From an uncultured Prevotella sp. (GTDB lineage Bacteria > Bacteroidota > Bacteroidia > Bacteroidales > Bacteroidaceae), in NCBI GenBank assembly GCA_905198745.1, contig CAJKDU010000013.1, positions 1 through 55,391 of the forward strand: a DNA stretch of 55,391 nucleotides. Reading direction: 5' to 3'. The notes below the pieces were generated by a model. That model was not told the DNA's origin. It was given only the letters and a program-made list of their open reading frames with translations, and did not search any database. Shown here piece by piece: positions 18,399-27,234 of this stretch (its first letter is position 1; each line of letters begins with the position of its first letter). The position numbers and the translations under genes were made by a program.

Positions 18399-19886
18399 AT
18401 GAGTATATTAACATTATTCGTAGTAATCCCCGTCCTGATGTTGCTCGGTCTTTGGGCTGCACGCAACCTCAATCAGGTACGCGGTGTGATGGTGGCAGGT
18501 TCGTCTTGCCTTCTTGCCCTTTCCATTTGGCTGACCATTACCTTCATCCAGATGCGTTCGGCAGGCAACCACGATGCCATGCTTTTCCAATATAGCGTGG
18601 AATGGTTCCGTCCGCTCAACATTGCCTATACGGTGGGTGTTGACGGCATCTCTGTCGTAATGCTCCTTCTTTCGAGCATTATCGTCTTCACGGGTACTTT
18701 TGCCTCATGGCAGTTGAAGCCGATGACCAAGGAGTATTTTCTTTGGTTCACCCTCCTCTCTACGGGAGTTTTCGGATTCTTCATCTCTATTGACATGTTT
18801 ACCATGTTCATGTTCTACGAGGTGGCTTTGATTCCTATGTATCTGTTGATTGGCGTTTGGGGCAGTGGTCCGAAAGAATATGCTGCCATGAAGCTTACGC
18901 TGATGCTTATGGGAGGTAGTGCCTTGCTTATCATTGGTCTGCTGGGTATCTATTTCTTCAATGGCGCCAACACGATGAACATTCTCGAGATTGCTCAGCA
19001 CCATGCCATTCCTGTGGCTGTGCAGAAAGTCTTCTTCCCGTTCATCTTCATTGGTTTCGGTGTGCTTGGAGCCTTGTTCCCCTTCCACACATGGTCACCT
19101 GATGGCCACGCTTCTGCTCCAACGGCTGTTTCAATGCTCCATGCTGGTGTGCTGATGAAGTTGGGAGGCTATGGTTGTTTCCGCATTGCCATGTTCCTGT
19201 TGCCCGATGCAGCACGTGAACTGTCGTGGATCTTCCTTATCTTGACCACTATTTCAGTTGTCTATGGAGCTTTCTCAGCTTGTGTACAGACCGACTTGAA
19301 GTATATCAACGCCTATTCGTCAGTGTCCCACTGCGGTATGGTGCTCTTTGCCTTGCTCATGATGACCAAGACTGCTTGCACCGGTGCAGTGCTTCAGATG
19401 CTCTCCCACGGCTTGATGACCGCTCTGTTCTTTGCCCTGATTGGTATGATTTATGGTCGTACGCACACACGTGACGTTCGCCAGTTGGGTGGCTTGATGA
19501 AGATAATGCCATTCCTCTCCGTAGGTTATGTTATTGCGGGTCTTGCCAATCTCGGTCTGCCAGGCTTCTCGGGCTTTGTGGCAGAGATGACTATTTTCGT
19601 AGGTTCATTCTCCAACAATGACCTGTTCCACCGTTCTTGCACCATCATCGCTTGTACTGCCATTGTTATCACGGCAGTCTACATTCTCCGTGTGGTGGGT
19701 AAGATTCTCTACCAGAAGGTGGCCAATCCCCACTTCGAGGAACTTACTGATGCTACTTGGGATGAGCGCGTAGCAGTGTGCTGCCTCATTTTCTGTGTGG
19801 CAGGTCTTGGTATGGCCCCGTTATGGGTGAGCAATGTCATCACCGATGCGGTAGGTCCAATTCTTAGTGTAATTAATCCGTACTAA
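18399..19886 (+). CDS. nuoM: NADH-quinone oxidoreductase subunit M
   Basis: Second antiporter-like subunit, 495 aa with about 14 helices. FYEVALIPMYLLIGVWG carries the conserved glutamate; HTWSPDGHASAPTAVSMLHAG and LKLGGYG-like segments match the family. It is 21 bp after nuoL and 12 bp before nuoN. Confidence 0.96.
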   Translation: MSILTLFVVIPVLMLLGLWAARNLNQVRGVMVAGSSCLLALSIWLTITFIQMRSAGNHDAMLFQYSVEWFRPLNIAYTVGVDGISVVMLLLSSIIVFTGTFASWQLKPMTKEYFLWFTLLSTGVFGFFISIDMFTMFMFYEVALIPMYLLIGVWGSGPKEYAAMKLTLMLMGGSALLIIGLLGIYFFNGANTMNILEIAQHHAIPVAVQKVFFPFIFIGFGVLGALFPFHTWSPDGHASAPTAVSMLHAGVLMKLGGYGCFRIAMFLLPDAARELSWIFLILTTISVVYGAFSACVQTDLKYINAYSSVSHCGMVLFALLMMTKTACTGAVLQMLSHGLMTALFFALIGMIYGRTHTRDVRQLGGLMKIMPFLSVGYVIAGLANLGLPGFSGFVAEMTIFVGSFSNNDLFHRSCTIIACTAIVITAVYILRVVGKILYQKVANPHFEELTDATWDERVAVCCLIFCVAGLGMAPLWVSNVITDAVGPILSVINPY

Positions 19887-19898
19887 AACAAGAATATA

Positions 19899-21326
19899 AT
19901 GGATTACAGTCAATTCCTACAAATGATACCCGAGGCTACGCTGATGGCTATCCTCGTCGTGTTGTTCATTGCCGATTTTGCTTCGTCCAAGCAAGGTGAC
20001 CGCCGTTGGTTCAACTCTTTGGCGTGTGTGCTGATGCTCGCACAGACATGTGTTTGTCTTGTGCCACAGGCTGAAGTCAGTGTGTTTGGAGGCATGTATG
20101 CCACCAACAGTGCAGTGGACGTGATGAAGGCAATTCTCGCCGGTGGTACCCTTATCGTCTTCGTTCAGAGCCGTCAATGGCTCAGCCGCCCGGAAATGCG
20201 TCGCATGGAAGGTGAATTCTATATGCTTATCGTTTCCACCTTGTTGGGCATGTATATGATGATGAGCGCCGGCCACTTCCTGATGTTCTTCCTCGGACTT
20301 GAGATGGCATCTATCCCCTTGGCCTGCACAGTTGCCTTCGACAAAAAGCGTAACGACTCTGCCGAGGCTGCTGCCAAGTTCATCCTTACAGCCGTGTTCT
20401 CCAGTGGCGTGATGCTTTATGGCATTTCGTTCATCTATGCAGACTGTGGCACACTCTATTTCAATGATGTGGCTTCGAAACTTTCCGCTACACCTTTGAG
20501 TGTGATGGGAATGGTATTCTTCTTCAGTGGCCTTGGCTTCAAGGTGAGCCTTGTGCCCTTCCACTTCTGGACTGCTGACACCTACCAGGGTGCTCCCACC
20601 ACGGTGACCGGCTATTTGAGTGTTATCTCAAAAGGAGCCGCTGCTTTCACTCTGATGGCTATCCTGATGCACGTGTTCGCTCCATTGGTTGAATACTGGC
20701 GTTACCTGGTCTACATCGTTGTGATTCTCAGTATCACGGTGGCCAACTTGTTTGCCATCCGTCAGGGAGAACTCAAGCGTTTCATGGCATTCAGCTCTAT
20801 CTCTCAGGCCGGCTACATCATGCTTGCCGTTATCGGCAACGACCGCATGAGCATTGCTGCTTTGTCTTACTATGTGCTCATCTATATCGTAGCCAATATG
20901 GCAGTGTTCAGTGTTATTGCTGTTGTGGAGCAGAACAATGGTGGCACTACACAGATGAAGTCATATGATGGACTCTATCAGACCAATCCGAAACTGTCGT
21001 TCCTCATGACATTGGCACTCTTCTCCCTTGGAGGTATCCCTCCGTTTGCGGGAATGTTCAGTAAGTTCTTTGTCTTCATGGCTGCTGCCAGCGCAGGCAG
21101 TGCACTTGCCTATGCCGTGGTGTTCATAGCCTTGGTCAACACGGTGATAAGCCTTTACTACTATTTGCTTATCGTCAAGGCCATGTATATCAACAAGAAC
21201 GATAATCCGCTTCCCACATTCCGCAGTGATTTGGGCACTCGTGTGTGCCTGGCTTTGTGCACGGCAGGTGTGGTTGCATTTGGAGTATGCAGCTTCTTCT
21301 ATGACTGGTTGTATGCAGCTGCCTAA
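19899..21326 (+). CDS. nuoN: NADH-quinone oxidoreductase subunit N
   Basis: Third antiporter-like subunit, 475 aa. FFLGLEMASIPL holds the pump glutamate; GFKVSLVPFHFWTADTYQGAP and LGGIPPFAGMFSKF are typical of NuoN. It is the last gene of the operon and is followed 31 bp later by a strong terminator. NuoE, NuoF and NuoG are absent from the whole cluster. Confidence 0.96.
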   Translation: MDYSQFLQMIPEATLMAILVVLFIADFASSKQGDRRWFNSLACVLMLAQTCVCLVPQAEVSVFGGMYATNSAVDVMKAILAGGTLIVFVQSRQWLSRPEMRRMEGEFYMLIVSTLLGMYMMMSAGHFLMFFLGLEMASIPLACTVAFDKKRNDSAEAAAKFILTAVFSSGVMLYGISFIYADCGTLYFNDVASKLSATPLSVMGMVFFFSGLGFKVSLVPFHFWTADTYQGAPTTVTGYLSVISKGAAAFTLMAILMHVFAPLVEYWRYLVYIVVILSITVANLFAIRQGELKRFMAFSSISQAGYIMLAVIGNDRMSIAALSYYVLIYIVANMAVFSVIAVVEQNNGGTTQMKSYDGLYQTNPKLSFLMTLALFSLGGIPPFAGMFSKFFVFMAAASAGSALAYAVVFIALVNTVISLYYYLLIVKAMYINKNDNPLPTFRSDLGTRVCLALCTAGVVAFGVCSFFYDWLYAAA

Positions 21327-21357
21327 CGGCAAGTCTGCATCTGACAGATAATTTCAA

Positions 21358-21404
21358 GTGAGCGTCTTCCTGTTTTATGGGGAGGACGCTCACTTTCTTT
21401 TTGT
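21358..21404 (+). terminator. Terminator of the nuo operon
   Basis: A 13-bp stem (21358-21370 with 21381-21393, one wobble) with a 10-nt loop is followed by TTTCTTTTTGTT. Classic intrinsic terminator 31 bp after the nuoN stop. Confidence 0.92.
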
Positions 21405-21472
21405 TAACGGCATGTCTTTTCTGGTTTGTTTTCATCTCATTTATGGCACTTCAATAGCAGACAAAGGATTGG

Positions 21473-21714
21473 CAACAGGCATATTTACGGGCAGCAACAG
21501 GTATACTTACGGGCAGCAACAGGTATACTTACGGGCAGCAACAGGTATACTTACGGGCAGCAACAGGTATACTTATTGGTGGCAACAGGCATACTTATGG
21601 GTAGCAACAGGCATACTTACGGGCAGCAACAGGCATATTTATAGTTAGCTACTGGCAGACTAACGATTATCAACAGGCATACTTGCGGGTAGCTAACGGC
21701 AGACTAATGTACCT
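21473..21714. repeat. 22-bp tandem array A2 (eleven units)
   Basis: Eleven consecutive units of exactly 22 bp start at 21473 and every 22 bp to 21693. Most carry CAACAGGTATACTTACGG; units 9 and 11 (21649, 21693) instead read CTACTGGCAGACTAACG and CTAACGGCAGACTAATG, which link this array to the GTTAGTGGCAGA units at 44.6 kb. No spacers. It lies in the 735-bp gap between nuoN and the Nif3 gene; the remaining 320 bp before the promoter show no structure I can name. Confidence 0.93.
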
Positions 21715-22008
21715 TTAACCGCGGCGTCATTTTTATTTGATTTCCTTTTATCCCCTTTCCTGTTAGTTGTTATCTGTAAAAGTGAAATCTGTTTGTCTGT
21801 TTTGAACTTTTCGCCCGGCTTCTATTTGTAGTTACTCAAAATACTGTCACCAGCGCTCTCTAACCATGTATGTCAGCACGCAGTTTGAATGACATCAGTT
21901 CTTCTCATCAAACAGTCACCGCTTTGTCCCCTTTGCAGGATGCCAGTCACGAGCTAAGGCACAACTTGTGGCTATCTGGTTAATGTTTGCTAAAAAATAA
22001 GGCGCAAG

Positions 22009-22040
22009 TTTTCTTTAAACATCAGAAAATGCTAACTTTG
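22009..22040 (+). promoter_or_regulatory. Promoter for the Nif3-zinc ribbon pair
   Basis: TAACTTTG at 22033-22040, with TTTT (one base off TTTG) at 22009-22012 and a 20-nt spacer. It places the transcript start about 15 bp before the ATG at 22062. Confidence 0.65.
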
Positions 22041-22061
22041 CAATCTAAAATACATGTATTT

Positions 22062-22862
22062 ATGCTGAAAAGCGTGAAAATTAGTGAGGTGATAAGTGCC
22101 CTTGAACGTTTCGCGCCCCTGCCCTTGCAAGAGAGCTACGACAATGCCGGCTTGCAAGTAGGATTGACAGAGGCGGATATTTCAGGGGCATTGTTGTGTC
22201 TTGACGTGACTGAACAGACTGTAGACGAGGCTCTCCGATTGGGGTGCAATCTCATCGTGTCGCATCACCCCCTCATTTTCCGGCCGCTCAAGCGCGTGGC
22301 CGGTGAAAATTATGTGCAGCGCACGGTGGCGAAAGCCATCTGTCATGGCATCTGCATCGTGTCCATGCACACCAATATGGACAATGCTTTAGGTGGCGTA
22401 AACTTCAAGATTGCCGAGAAAATGGGCCTCCACGACGTTCAGTTCTTCACACCCGTCCGTACGGTCGACGGCATTGATGGAGCGAGCGGCGTGATGGGAA
22501 CACTTCCAGAACCTTTGGCAGCCGACGATTTCGTGATGCTTATCAAGCACATATTCTGCGTTGAAAGTTTGCAATGCAACCAATTGCTACGTCGCCCCAT
22601 CAGCCGTGTGGCGCTCTGTGGCGGTGCTGGCTCGTTTCTTTTGGATGATGCTGTCGATGCCGGAGCCGACGCTTTTGTAACTGGCGAGATGCACTATCAT
22701 GAATACTTCGGCCACGAACAGCAGATTCAGATAGCCGTGATGGGCCATTACCAGAGCGAGCAATTCACTAATGAAGTATTTAAAACAATTATAGAGGACC
22801 GGTGTCCCGGTGTGAAGACTTATCTCTCACAGGTCAACACCAATCCAATCATTTATTTGTAA
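22062..22862 (+). CDS. Nif3-like dinuclear metal-centre protein
   Basis: A DUF34/Nif3 family protein of 266 aa with the expected metal ligands: SHHPLIF (two His), HTNMDNA (Asp), and the C-terminal GEMHYHE and GHYQSE. It is the short form that lacks the PII-like insert found in homologues of about 370 aa. The molecular function is still debated (GTP cyclohydrolase-like or NIF3 metal hydrolase). The frame is open to 21987, but the promoter at 22033-22040 makes ATG 22062 the start. The zinc-ribbon gene follows after 9 bp, a pairing frequent in Bacteroidales. Confidence 0.92.
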   Translation: MLKSVKISEVISALERFAPLPLQESYDNAGLQVGLTEADISGALLCLDVTEQTVDEALRLGCNLIVSHHPLIFRPLKRVAGENYVQRTVAKAICHGICIVSMHTNMDNALGGVNFKIAEKMGLHDVQFFTPVRTVDGIDGASGVMGTLPEPLAADDFVMLIKHIFCVESLQCNQLLRRPISRVALCGGAGSFLLDDAVDAGADAFVTGEMHYHEYFGHEQQIQIAVMGHYQSEQFTNEVFKTIIEDRCPGVKTYLSQVNTNPIIYL

Positions 22863-22871
22863 AACATAATT

Positions 22872-23696
22872 ATGGTAAAGAAGAATCCTACAGAATTGTC
22901 GGTAGAAGAGAAACTGAAGACTCTTTATCAGTTGCAGACCACACTCTCTGCGATTGACGAGAAACGTGCCGTGAGAGGCGAGTTGCCTCTTGAAGTGCAG
23001 GACCTTGAAGACGAAATCCAGGGCCTGAACACTCGTGTGAACAATATCTCATCAGAAATCCAGGAATTTCAGGATGCCGTGGCGCAGAAGAAACATGAGA
23101 TTGAGGAAGCACAGGCAAGTGTGGAAAGATACAAGGGGCAACTCGACGATGTGAAGAACAATCGTGAGTATGACACCCTGACCAAGGAAATAGAGTTCCA
23201 GAATCTTGAAATAGAGCTCTGCAACAAGAAAATCCGTGAGGCACTCGTTAAGGTAGAGGAGAAGAAAAAGGAACTCGCCAAGAGCGAAGAACTCATTGAA
23301 GACCGCACCAAGGCACTCGGCGAGAAGAAGGCCGAACTTGATGAAATCATGCAGGAAACCCGTGAGGAAGAGGAAGTGCTGAAGGTGAAGGCCAGCGATT
23401 TGGAAACAAAGATTGAGCCTCGTCTTCTTGCCAGTTTCCAGCGCATCCGCAAGAATGCCCGCAACGGCTTGGGCATTGTCTATGTGCAGCGTGATGCTTG
23501 CGGCGGTTGCTTCAACAAGATTCCGCCCCAGCGTCAGCTCGATATCAAGATGCACAAGAAGATTATCGTGTGCGAATATTGTGGCCGCATCATGATTGAC
23601 CCTGAATTGGCCGGCGTCAAAGTAGAGGCACCTGTAGAGGAGAAGCCCAAGCGCAAGCGCGCCATCCGCAAGCGTGATGCAGAGAGCGAGGACTAA
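22872..23696 (+). CDS. Coiled-coil protein with C4 zinc ribbon
   Basis: A 274-residue protein: long charged coiled coil (about residues 30-180) and a C4 zinc ribbon (about 200-240) with CGGCFNKIP and CEYCGRIM supplying four cysteines, then a basic tail (PKRKRAIRKRD). The family is described as zinc ribbon/DUF164; a role in nucleic-acid or ribosome-associated processes is often supposed but not shown. It is co-transcribed with the Nif3-like gene. Confidence 0.9.
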   Translation: MVKKNPTELSVEEKLKTLYQLQTTLSAIDEKRAVRGELPLEVQDLEDEIQGLNTRVNNISSEIQEFQDAVAQKKHEIEEAQASVERYKGQLDDVKNNREYDTLTKEIEFQNLEIELCNKKIREALVKVEEKKKELAKSEELIEDRTKALGEKKAELDEIMQETREEEEVLKVKASDLETKIEPRLLASFQRIRKNARNGLGIVYVQRDACGGCFNKIPPQRQLDIKMHKKIIVCEYCGRIMIDPELAGVKVEAPVEEKPKRKRAIRKRDAESED

Positions 23697-23722
23697 ACAG
23701 AATTTTTCATTCATCCATAGAG

Positions 23723-23760
23723 GAGCGTCTTTCCGTCAAGAAGGAAGGACGCTCTTTTTG
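23723..23760 (+). terminator. Terminator after the zinc-ribbon gene
   Basis: 12-bp stem (23723-23734 with 23743-23754, one wobble), 8-nt loop, then TTTTTG. Confidence 0.9.
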
Positions 23761-23867
23761 TTGAACCAAAGAATGTAGCAACTCTGTGAGGCAAGCGCGT
23801 CTTGCTATAGAGCGCATACGTCCCCTTGTGCCGCCCATCGCTTTCCCAATGACTCAATATTTGGTGA

Positions 23868-23903
23868 TTTGGAACCGAGAATTAAAAATTAATCGTACCT
23901 TTG
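23868..23903 (+). promoter_or_regulatory. Promoter for the GH3-greA unit
   Basis: TACCTTTG at 23896-23903 is a full -7 match, 30 bp before the ATG. The nearest TTTG (23868-23871) gives a 24-nt spacer, slightly long. Confidence 0.6.
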
Positions 23904-23932
23904 CATGACGAAACAAAACCAATGACATTGTT

Positions 23933-26248
23933 ATGAAGAAATTCCTACTTCCCATCACCCTTCTGTTGGCTGTCACAGTGCAGGCCGGCGTGCCCGTCAT
24001 CAAGAGCGACGCCGCCTTAGAGGCAAAAGTGGAGGCCAAACTCCGGCAGATGACCCTCCGGCAGAAGGTAGGACAGATGGTGGAAATCACCATCGACCCC
24101 ATAGGCTCTAAAGACAAGAACGGAAATTTCCAGGTAGATGAGGCAAAAGCCGATTCCATGTTCGGTCGCTATATGGTAGGCTCCATCCTGAATGCCCCTG
24201 GCACACAGGCGCCCACACCTCAGGAATGGGAACGCCACTTGGCGCGAATACAGAAAAGCTCAATGAAGAACATAGGCATACCGTGCATCTATGGTCTCGA
24301 CCAGAACCACGGGTCCACCTACACCCAGGGTGGTACGCTCTTTCCTCAGAACATCAACGTGGCTGCCTCCTTCAACCGCGAACTGGCTCGCAGGCAAGCC
24401 GAAGCCACTGCCTACGAAACGCGTGCCGTGAGCATTCCCTGGACATATAGCCCTACGGTAGACTTAGGCCGTGATGCACGCTGGCCACGCCTGTGGGAAG
24501 ACTTCGGCGAAGACTGCTATCTCAGTGCCGAAATGGGCCGGCAGATGGTGCTTGGCTTTCAGGGCACAGACCCTAACCACGTGGACCAATATCATATAGC
24601 GGCCTGTATGAAGCACTATATGGGCTATGGCGTGCCCTGGACAGGCAAGGATCGTACACCGGCTTATATCTCACCGGCCGACTTGAGAGAGAAACATTTT
24701 GTTCCCTTCCTTGCCGGACTCGAGGCAGGAGCACACTCTGTGATGGTAAATTCCGCTTCGGTCAATGGCCTTCCCGTACATGCCAATGCCCAGTTGCTTA
24801 CCCAATGGCTCAAGGAAGAAACCGGTTGGGACGGCATGCTCATCACTGACTGGGCAGACGTGAACAACCTCTACACACGCGAGATGGTGGCAAAAGACCG
24901 GAAAGACGCTCTCCGCATAGCCATTAATGCTGGCATTGACATGGTGATGGAGCCCTACAAGGCAGATGCCGTTGACTTGCTCGAACAGCTTGCACGCGAA
25001 GGCCTCATACCCATGACGCGCATTGACGATGCCGTACGACGTATTCTTCGCATGAAATACCGTCTCGGCCTTTTCGACCATCCCACCCAGAAACTGAAGA
25101 ACTATCCCAAGTTCGGAGGCAAGGAGTTTGCCGGGCTTGCGCTCGATGCTGCCACCGAAAGCATGGTGCTGCTCAAGAACGATGATCATACACTGCCTCT
25201 CAAGAAAGGCTGCAAGATTCTTCTCACGGGTCCCAACGCCAACCGGATGCGTCCTCTCGACGGTGGATGGAGTTACACCTGGCAAGGTAACCGTACCGAC
25301 GAGTTCGCCGGACAATACAACACTATCTATGAAGCCCTGTGCAACGAGTTCGGCAAAGACCAAGTGGTCCTCTCAGAAGGCGTCACCTATAAGGAGAAAG
25401 GCAAGTATTACGAAGAGAACAAGCCCCGTATAGACGAGGCTGTGAAGGCTGCCGACGGCGCAGACGTCATTGTGGCGTGTATCGGCGAAAACTCCTATAC
25501 GGAGACTCCTGGCAACCTTTCCGACCTGCACCTGTCTGCCAACCAGCGCCTACTTGTGAAACAACTTGCCAAGACAGGCAAGCCTGTCGTCCTGGTGCTT
25601 GGCGAAGGGCGTCCGCGACTTGTGGCCGACATAGAGCCCTTGGCCAAGGCTGTGGTCAACATCATGCTTCCCGGCAACTATGGTGGCGATGCACTGGCAA
25701 GCCTTCTTTCGGGACGTAAGAACTTCAGCGGCAAGCTCCCTTATACTTATCCCCGTGAAATAAACTCGCTTGCCAACTATGATTTCAAGAAGAGTGAAGC
25801 CGTGAAAACCATGTCGGGTGCCTACGACTACAATGCCCGTATCACCCAGCAGTGGCCTTTTGGTTATGGTTTAAGCTACACCACCTTCGACTATAGCAAC
25901 CTGAGAGTCAACCGAACCTCGTTCGCCCATGGCGACACGATATTTGTGAGCGTGGATGTGAAGAACACGGGAACGGTGCCGGGCAAGGAGAGTGTGTTGC
26001 TCTACAGCAGCGACCTGGTGGCCTCCATGACACCCGATGGCAGACGGCTTCGCGGCTTCGACAAGATAGAGTTGCAGCCAGGCGAGACCCGCACGGTCAC
26101 CATTCCGCTCAAGGCGGACGACCTTGCTTTCGTAGATTATTATGGGAAATGGGTGCTCGAGGAGGGCGACTTCCAACTCACGGTCGGCCGTCTCACCGCC
26201 ACCGTCAATTGTACTGAAACATACCATTGGCAGACCGCCAACAGATAA
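23933..26248 (+). CDS. GH3 family beta-glucosidase (BglX type), exported
   Basis: A glycoside hydrolase family 3 enzyme of 771 aa that hydrolyses terminal beta-linked glucose from oligosaccharides. A signal peptide spans about residues 1-18 (LLLAVTVQA). The TIM-barrel domain has the nucleophile D306 in LITDWADV; the second domain has the acid/base region ENSYTETPGNLSDL; a fibronectin III-like domain closes the protein (about 670-771). No lipobox, so it is probably periplasmic. It begins 30 bp after a -7 element and is followed 15 bp later by greA. No SusCD or other CAZyme is adjacent, so it may be a general scavenging enzyme. Confidence 0.93.
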   Translation: MKKFLLPITLLLAVTVQAGVPVIKSDAALEAKVEAKLRQMTLRQKVGQMVEITIDPIGSKDKNGNFQVDEAKADSMFGRYMVGSILNAPGTQAPTPQEWERHLARIQKSSMKNIGIPCIYGLDQNHGSTYTQGGTLFPQNINVAASFNRELARRQAEATAYETRAVSIPWTYSPTVDLGRDARWPRLWEDFGEDCYLSAEMGRQMVLGFQGTDPNHVDQYHIAACMKHYMGYGVPWTGKDRTPAYISPADLREKHFVPFLAGLEAGAHSVMVNSASVNGLPVHANAQLLTQWLKEETGWDGMLITDWADVNNLYTREMVAKDRKDALRIAINAGIDMVMEPYKADAVDLLEQLAREGLIPMTRIDDAVRRILRMKYRLGLFDHPTQKLKNYPKFGGKEFAGLALDAATESMVLLKNDDHTLPLKKGCKILLTGPNANRMRPLDGGWSYTWQGNRTDEFAGQYNTIYEALCNEFGKDQVVLSEGVTYKEKGKYYEENKPRIDEAVKAADGADVIVACIGENSYTETPGNLSDLHLSANQRLLVKQLAKTGKPVVLVLGEGRPRLVADIEPLAKAVVNIMLPGNYGGDALASLLSGRKNFSGKLPYTYPREINSLANYDFKKSEAVKTMSGAYDYNARITQQWPFGYGLSYTTFDYSNLRVNRTSFAHGDTIFVSVDVKNTGTVPGKESVLLYSSDLVASMTPDGRRLRGFDKIELQPGETRTVTIPLKADDLAFVDYYGKWVLEEGDFQLTVGRLTATVNCTETYHWQTANR

Positions 26249-26263
26249 AGACAAGAAAAGAAT

Positions 26264-26728
26264 ATGGAATACATGTCACAGGAAGGCTACGACGAACTCG
26301 TGGCCGAACTGCATCAACTGGAGAGCGTCGAGCTGCCTCGTGTGCGCGACGCTATTGCCGAGGCGCGTGACAAGGGCGACCTCAGCGAGAACTTTGAGTA
26401 TCATGCCGCCAAGCGCGAGCAAGGTCGCCTTTTGAGCCGCATCCGTTTCAAGCAGCGCGTGCTCGAGAATGCCCGAGTAGTGGACCGTTCTAAGCTCAAT
26501 GCCGACTGCGTGGGGTTGCTCAGCCGCGTTACGCTGACCAACCTGGCTGCTAACCGCACCATGACCTACACCATCGTAAGTCCCCATGAAGCCAACCTGC
26601 GCGAGGGCAAGATTTCCATCAAATCGCCCATTGCCGAAGCCCTGTTGGGCAAGCGGGCAGGCGATGAGGTTCAGGCACGCGTGCCTGCCGGGGTACTTAG
26701 GCTCCGCATAGAAAGTGTGGAACTTTAG
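26264..26728 (+). CDS. greA: Transcription elongation factor GreA
   Basis: Binds the RNA polymerase secondary channel and stimulates cleavage of backtracked transcripts. The N-terminal coiled coil (about residues 1-75) ends at the tip motif DLSENFEY with the catalytic acidic pair; the C-terminal FKBP-like domain includes SIKSPIAEALLGKRAGDEV. 154 aa is normal. It follows the GH3 gene by 15 bp and has no separate promoter that I can see, an odd partner for a glucosidase. Confidence 0.95.
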   Translation: MEYMSQEGYDELVAELHQLESVELPRVRDAIAEARDKGDLSENFEYHAAKREQGRLLSRIRFKQRVLENARVVDRSKLNADCVGLLSRVTLTNLAANRTMTYTIVSPHEANLREGKISIKSPIAEALLGKRAGDEVQARVPAGVLRLRIESVEL

Positions 26729-26802
26729 TTTGGTTGCCCATCGTAAAAACGCCAAGGAGTCGAACCGTGTTTAGCAGACATCGGTCAGCCAACTTGCACT
26801 CG

Positions 26803-27234
26803 TTAGAACTTTTTCAGCCAGAGTCTCAGTTGCTTGTTGCTGAGCACCATGTCGCCGCCTTTCAACCGTTCTATGCGGAACCGGTCTGCCACATCATTGA
26901 TGCCGTAGGGGCACAGTGGCTCATACGTGTCGAGCTTCTGGTCTCCGTCCGTGCGGTCGTCTTGATAAGGCTCCGACAGGAACAGAGAGTCACCCTCATG
27001 GGCAAAGCGCATCAAATAGCTGGCTTCGGCACTTCTCACATTGAGCAGTTTTGCCTGGAATGCCCAGAACCTGTTGTTGTCCGACAGGTTTGTAGAGCCG
27101 CATGTGGCGAGCGTGTCAACCCGTTCCAGGTGCCAAAGGCCGTCAAGGTTGCCGTTGCCCGATGTCTCTATTTCGCATGCTGCCAGCATTGCGGCAGCAC
27201 CCAGTGAGAGTAGTATGTGCTTGAATTGTATCAT
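26803..27234 (-). CDS. Small lipoprotein, lipocalin-like
   Basis: A 143-residue lipoprotein. The lipobox is LAAC at about residues 17-20, followed by a short linker and a beta-rich domain (GLWHLERVDTL, FWAFQAKLLNV, YLMRFAHEGDSLFLS) resembling lipocalin-like domains of Bacteroidales. No enzymatic motif. Its ATG overlaps the Wzi stop codon as ATGA (27231-27234), so it is translationally coupled to the outer-membrane protein upstream. Function unknown; a surface accessory role is an inference from the coupling. Confidence 0.78.
   Translation of the reverse strand: MIQFKHILLSLGAAAMLAACEIETSGNGNLDGLWHLERVDTLATCGSTNLSDNNRFWAFQAKLLNVRSAEASYLMRFAHEGDSLFLSEPYQDDRTDGDQKLDTYEPLCPYGINDVADRFRIERLKGGDMVLSNKQLRLWLKKF

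Noticed and set aside
21358..21648. ORFs running through the terminator and the 22-bp array
   Set aside because: They are a result of the tandem repeat (22 bp, shifting frame each unit) and start inside the nuo terminator. No promoter and no gene-like composition.
21473..21714. A CRISPR array
   Set aside because: Units are adjacent with no spacers and no cas gene is present.
26729..26802. A second tRNA-like T-loop string (GGTTCGACTCC) between greA and the lipoprotein
   Set aside because: No flanking stems pair and the spacer is too short for a complete tRNA.
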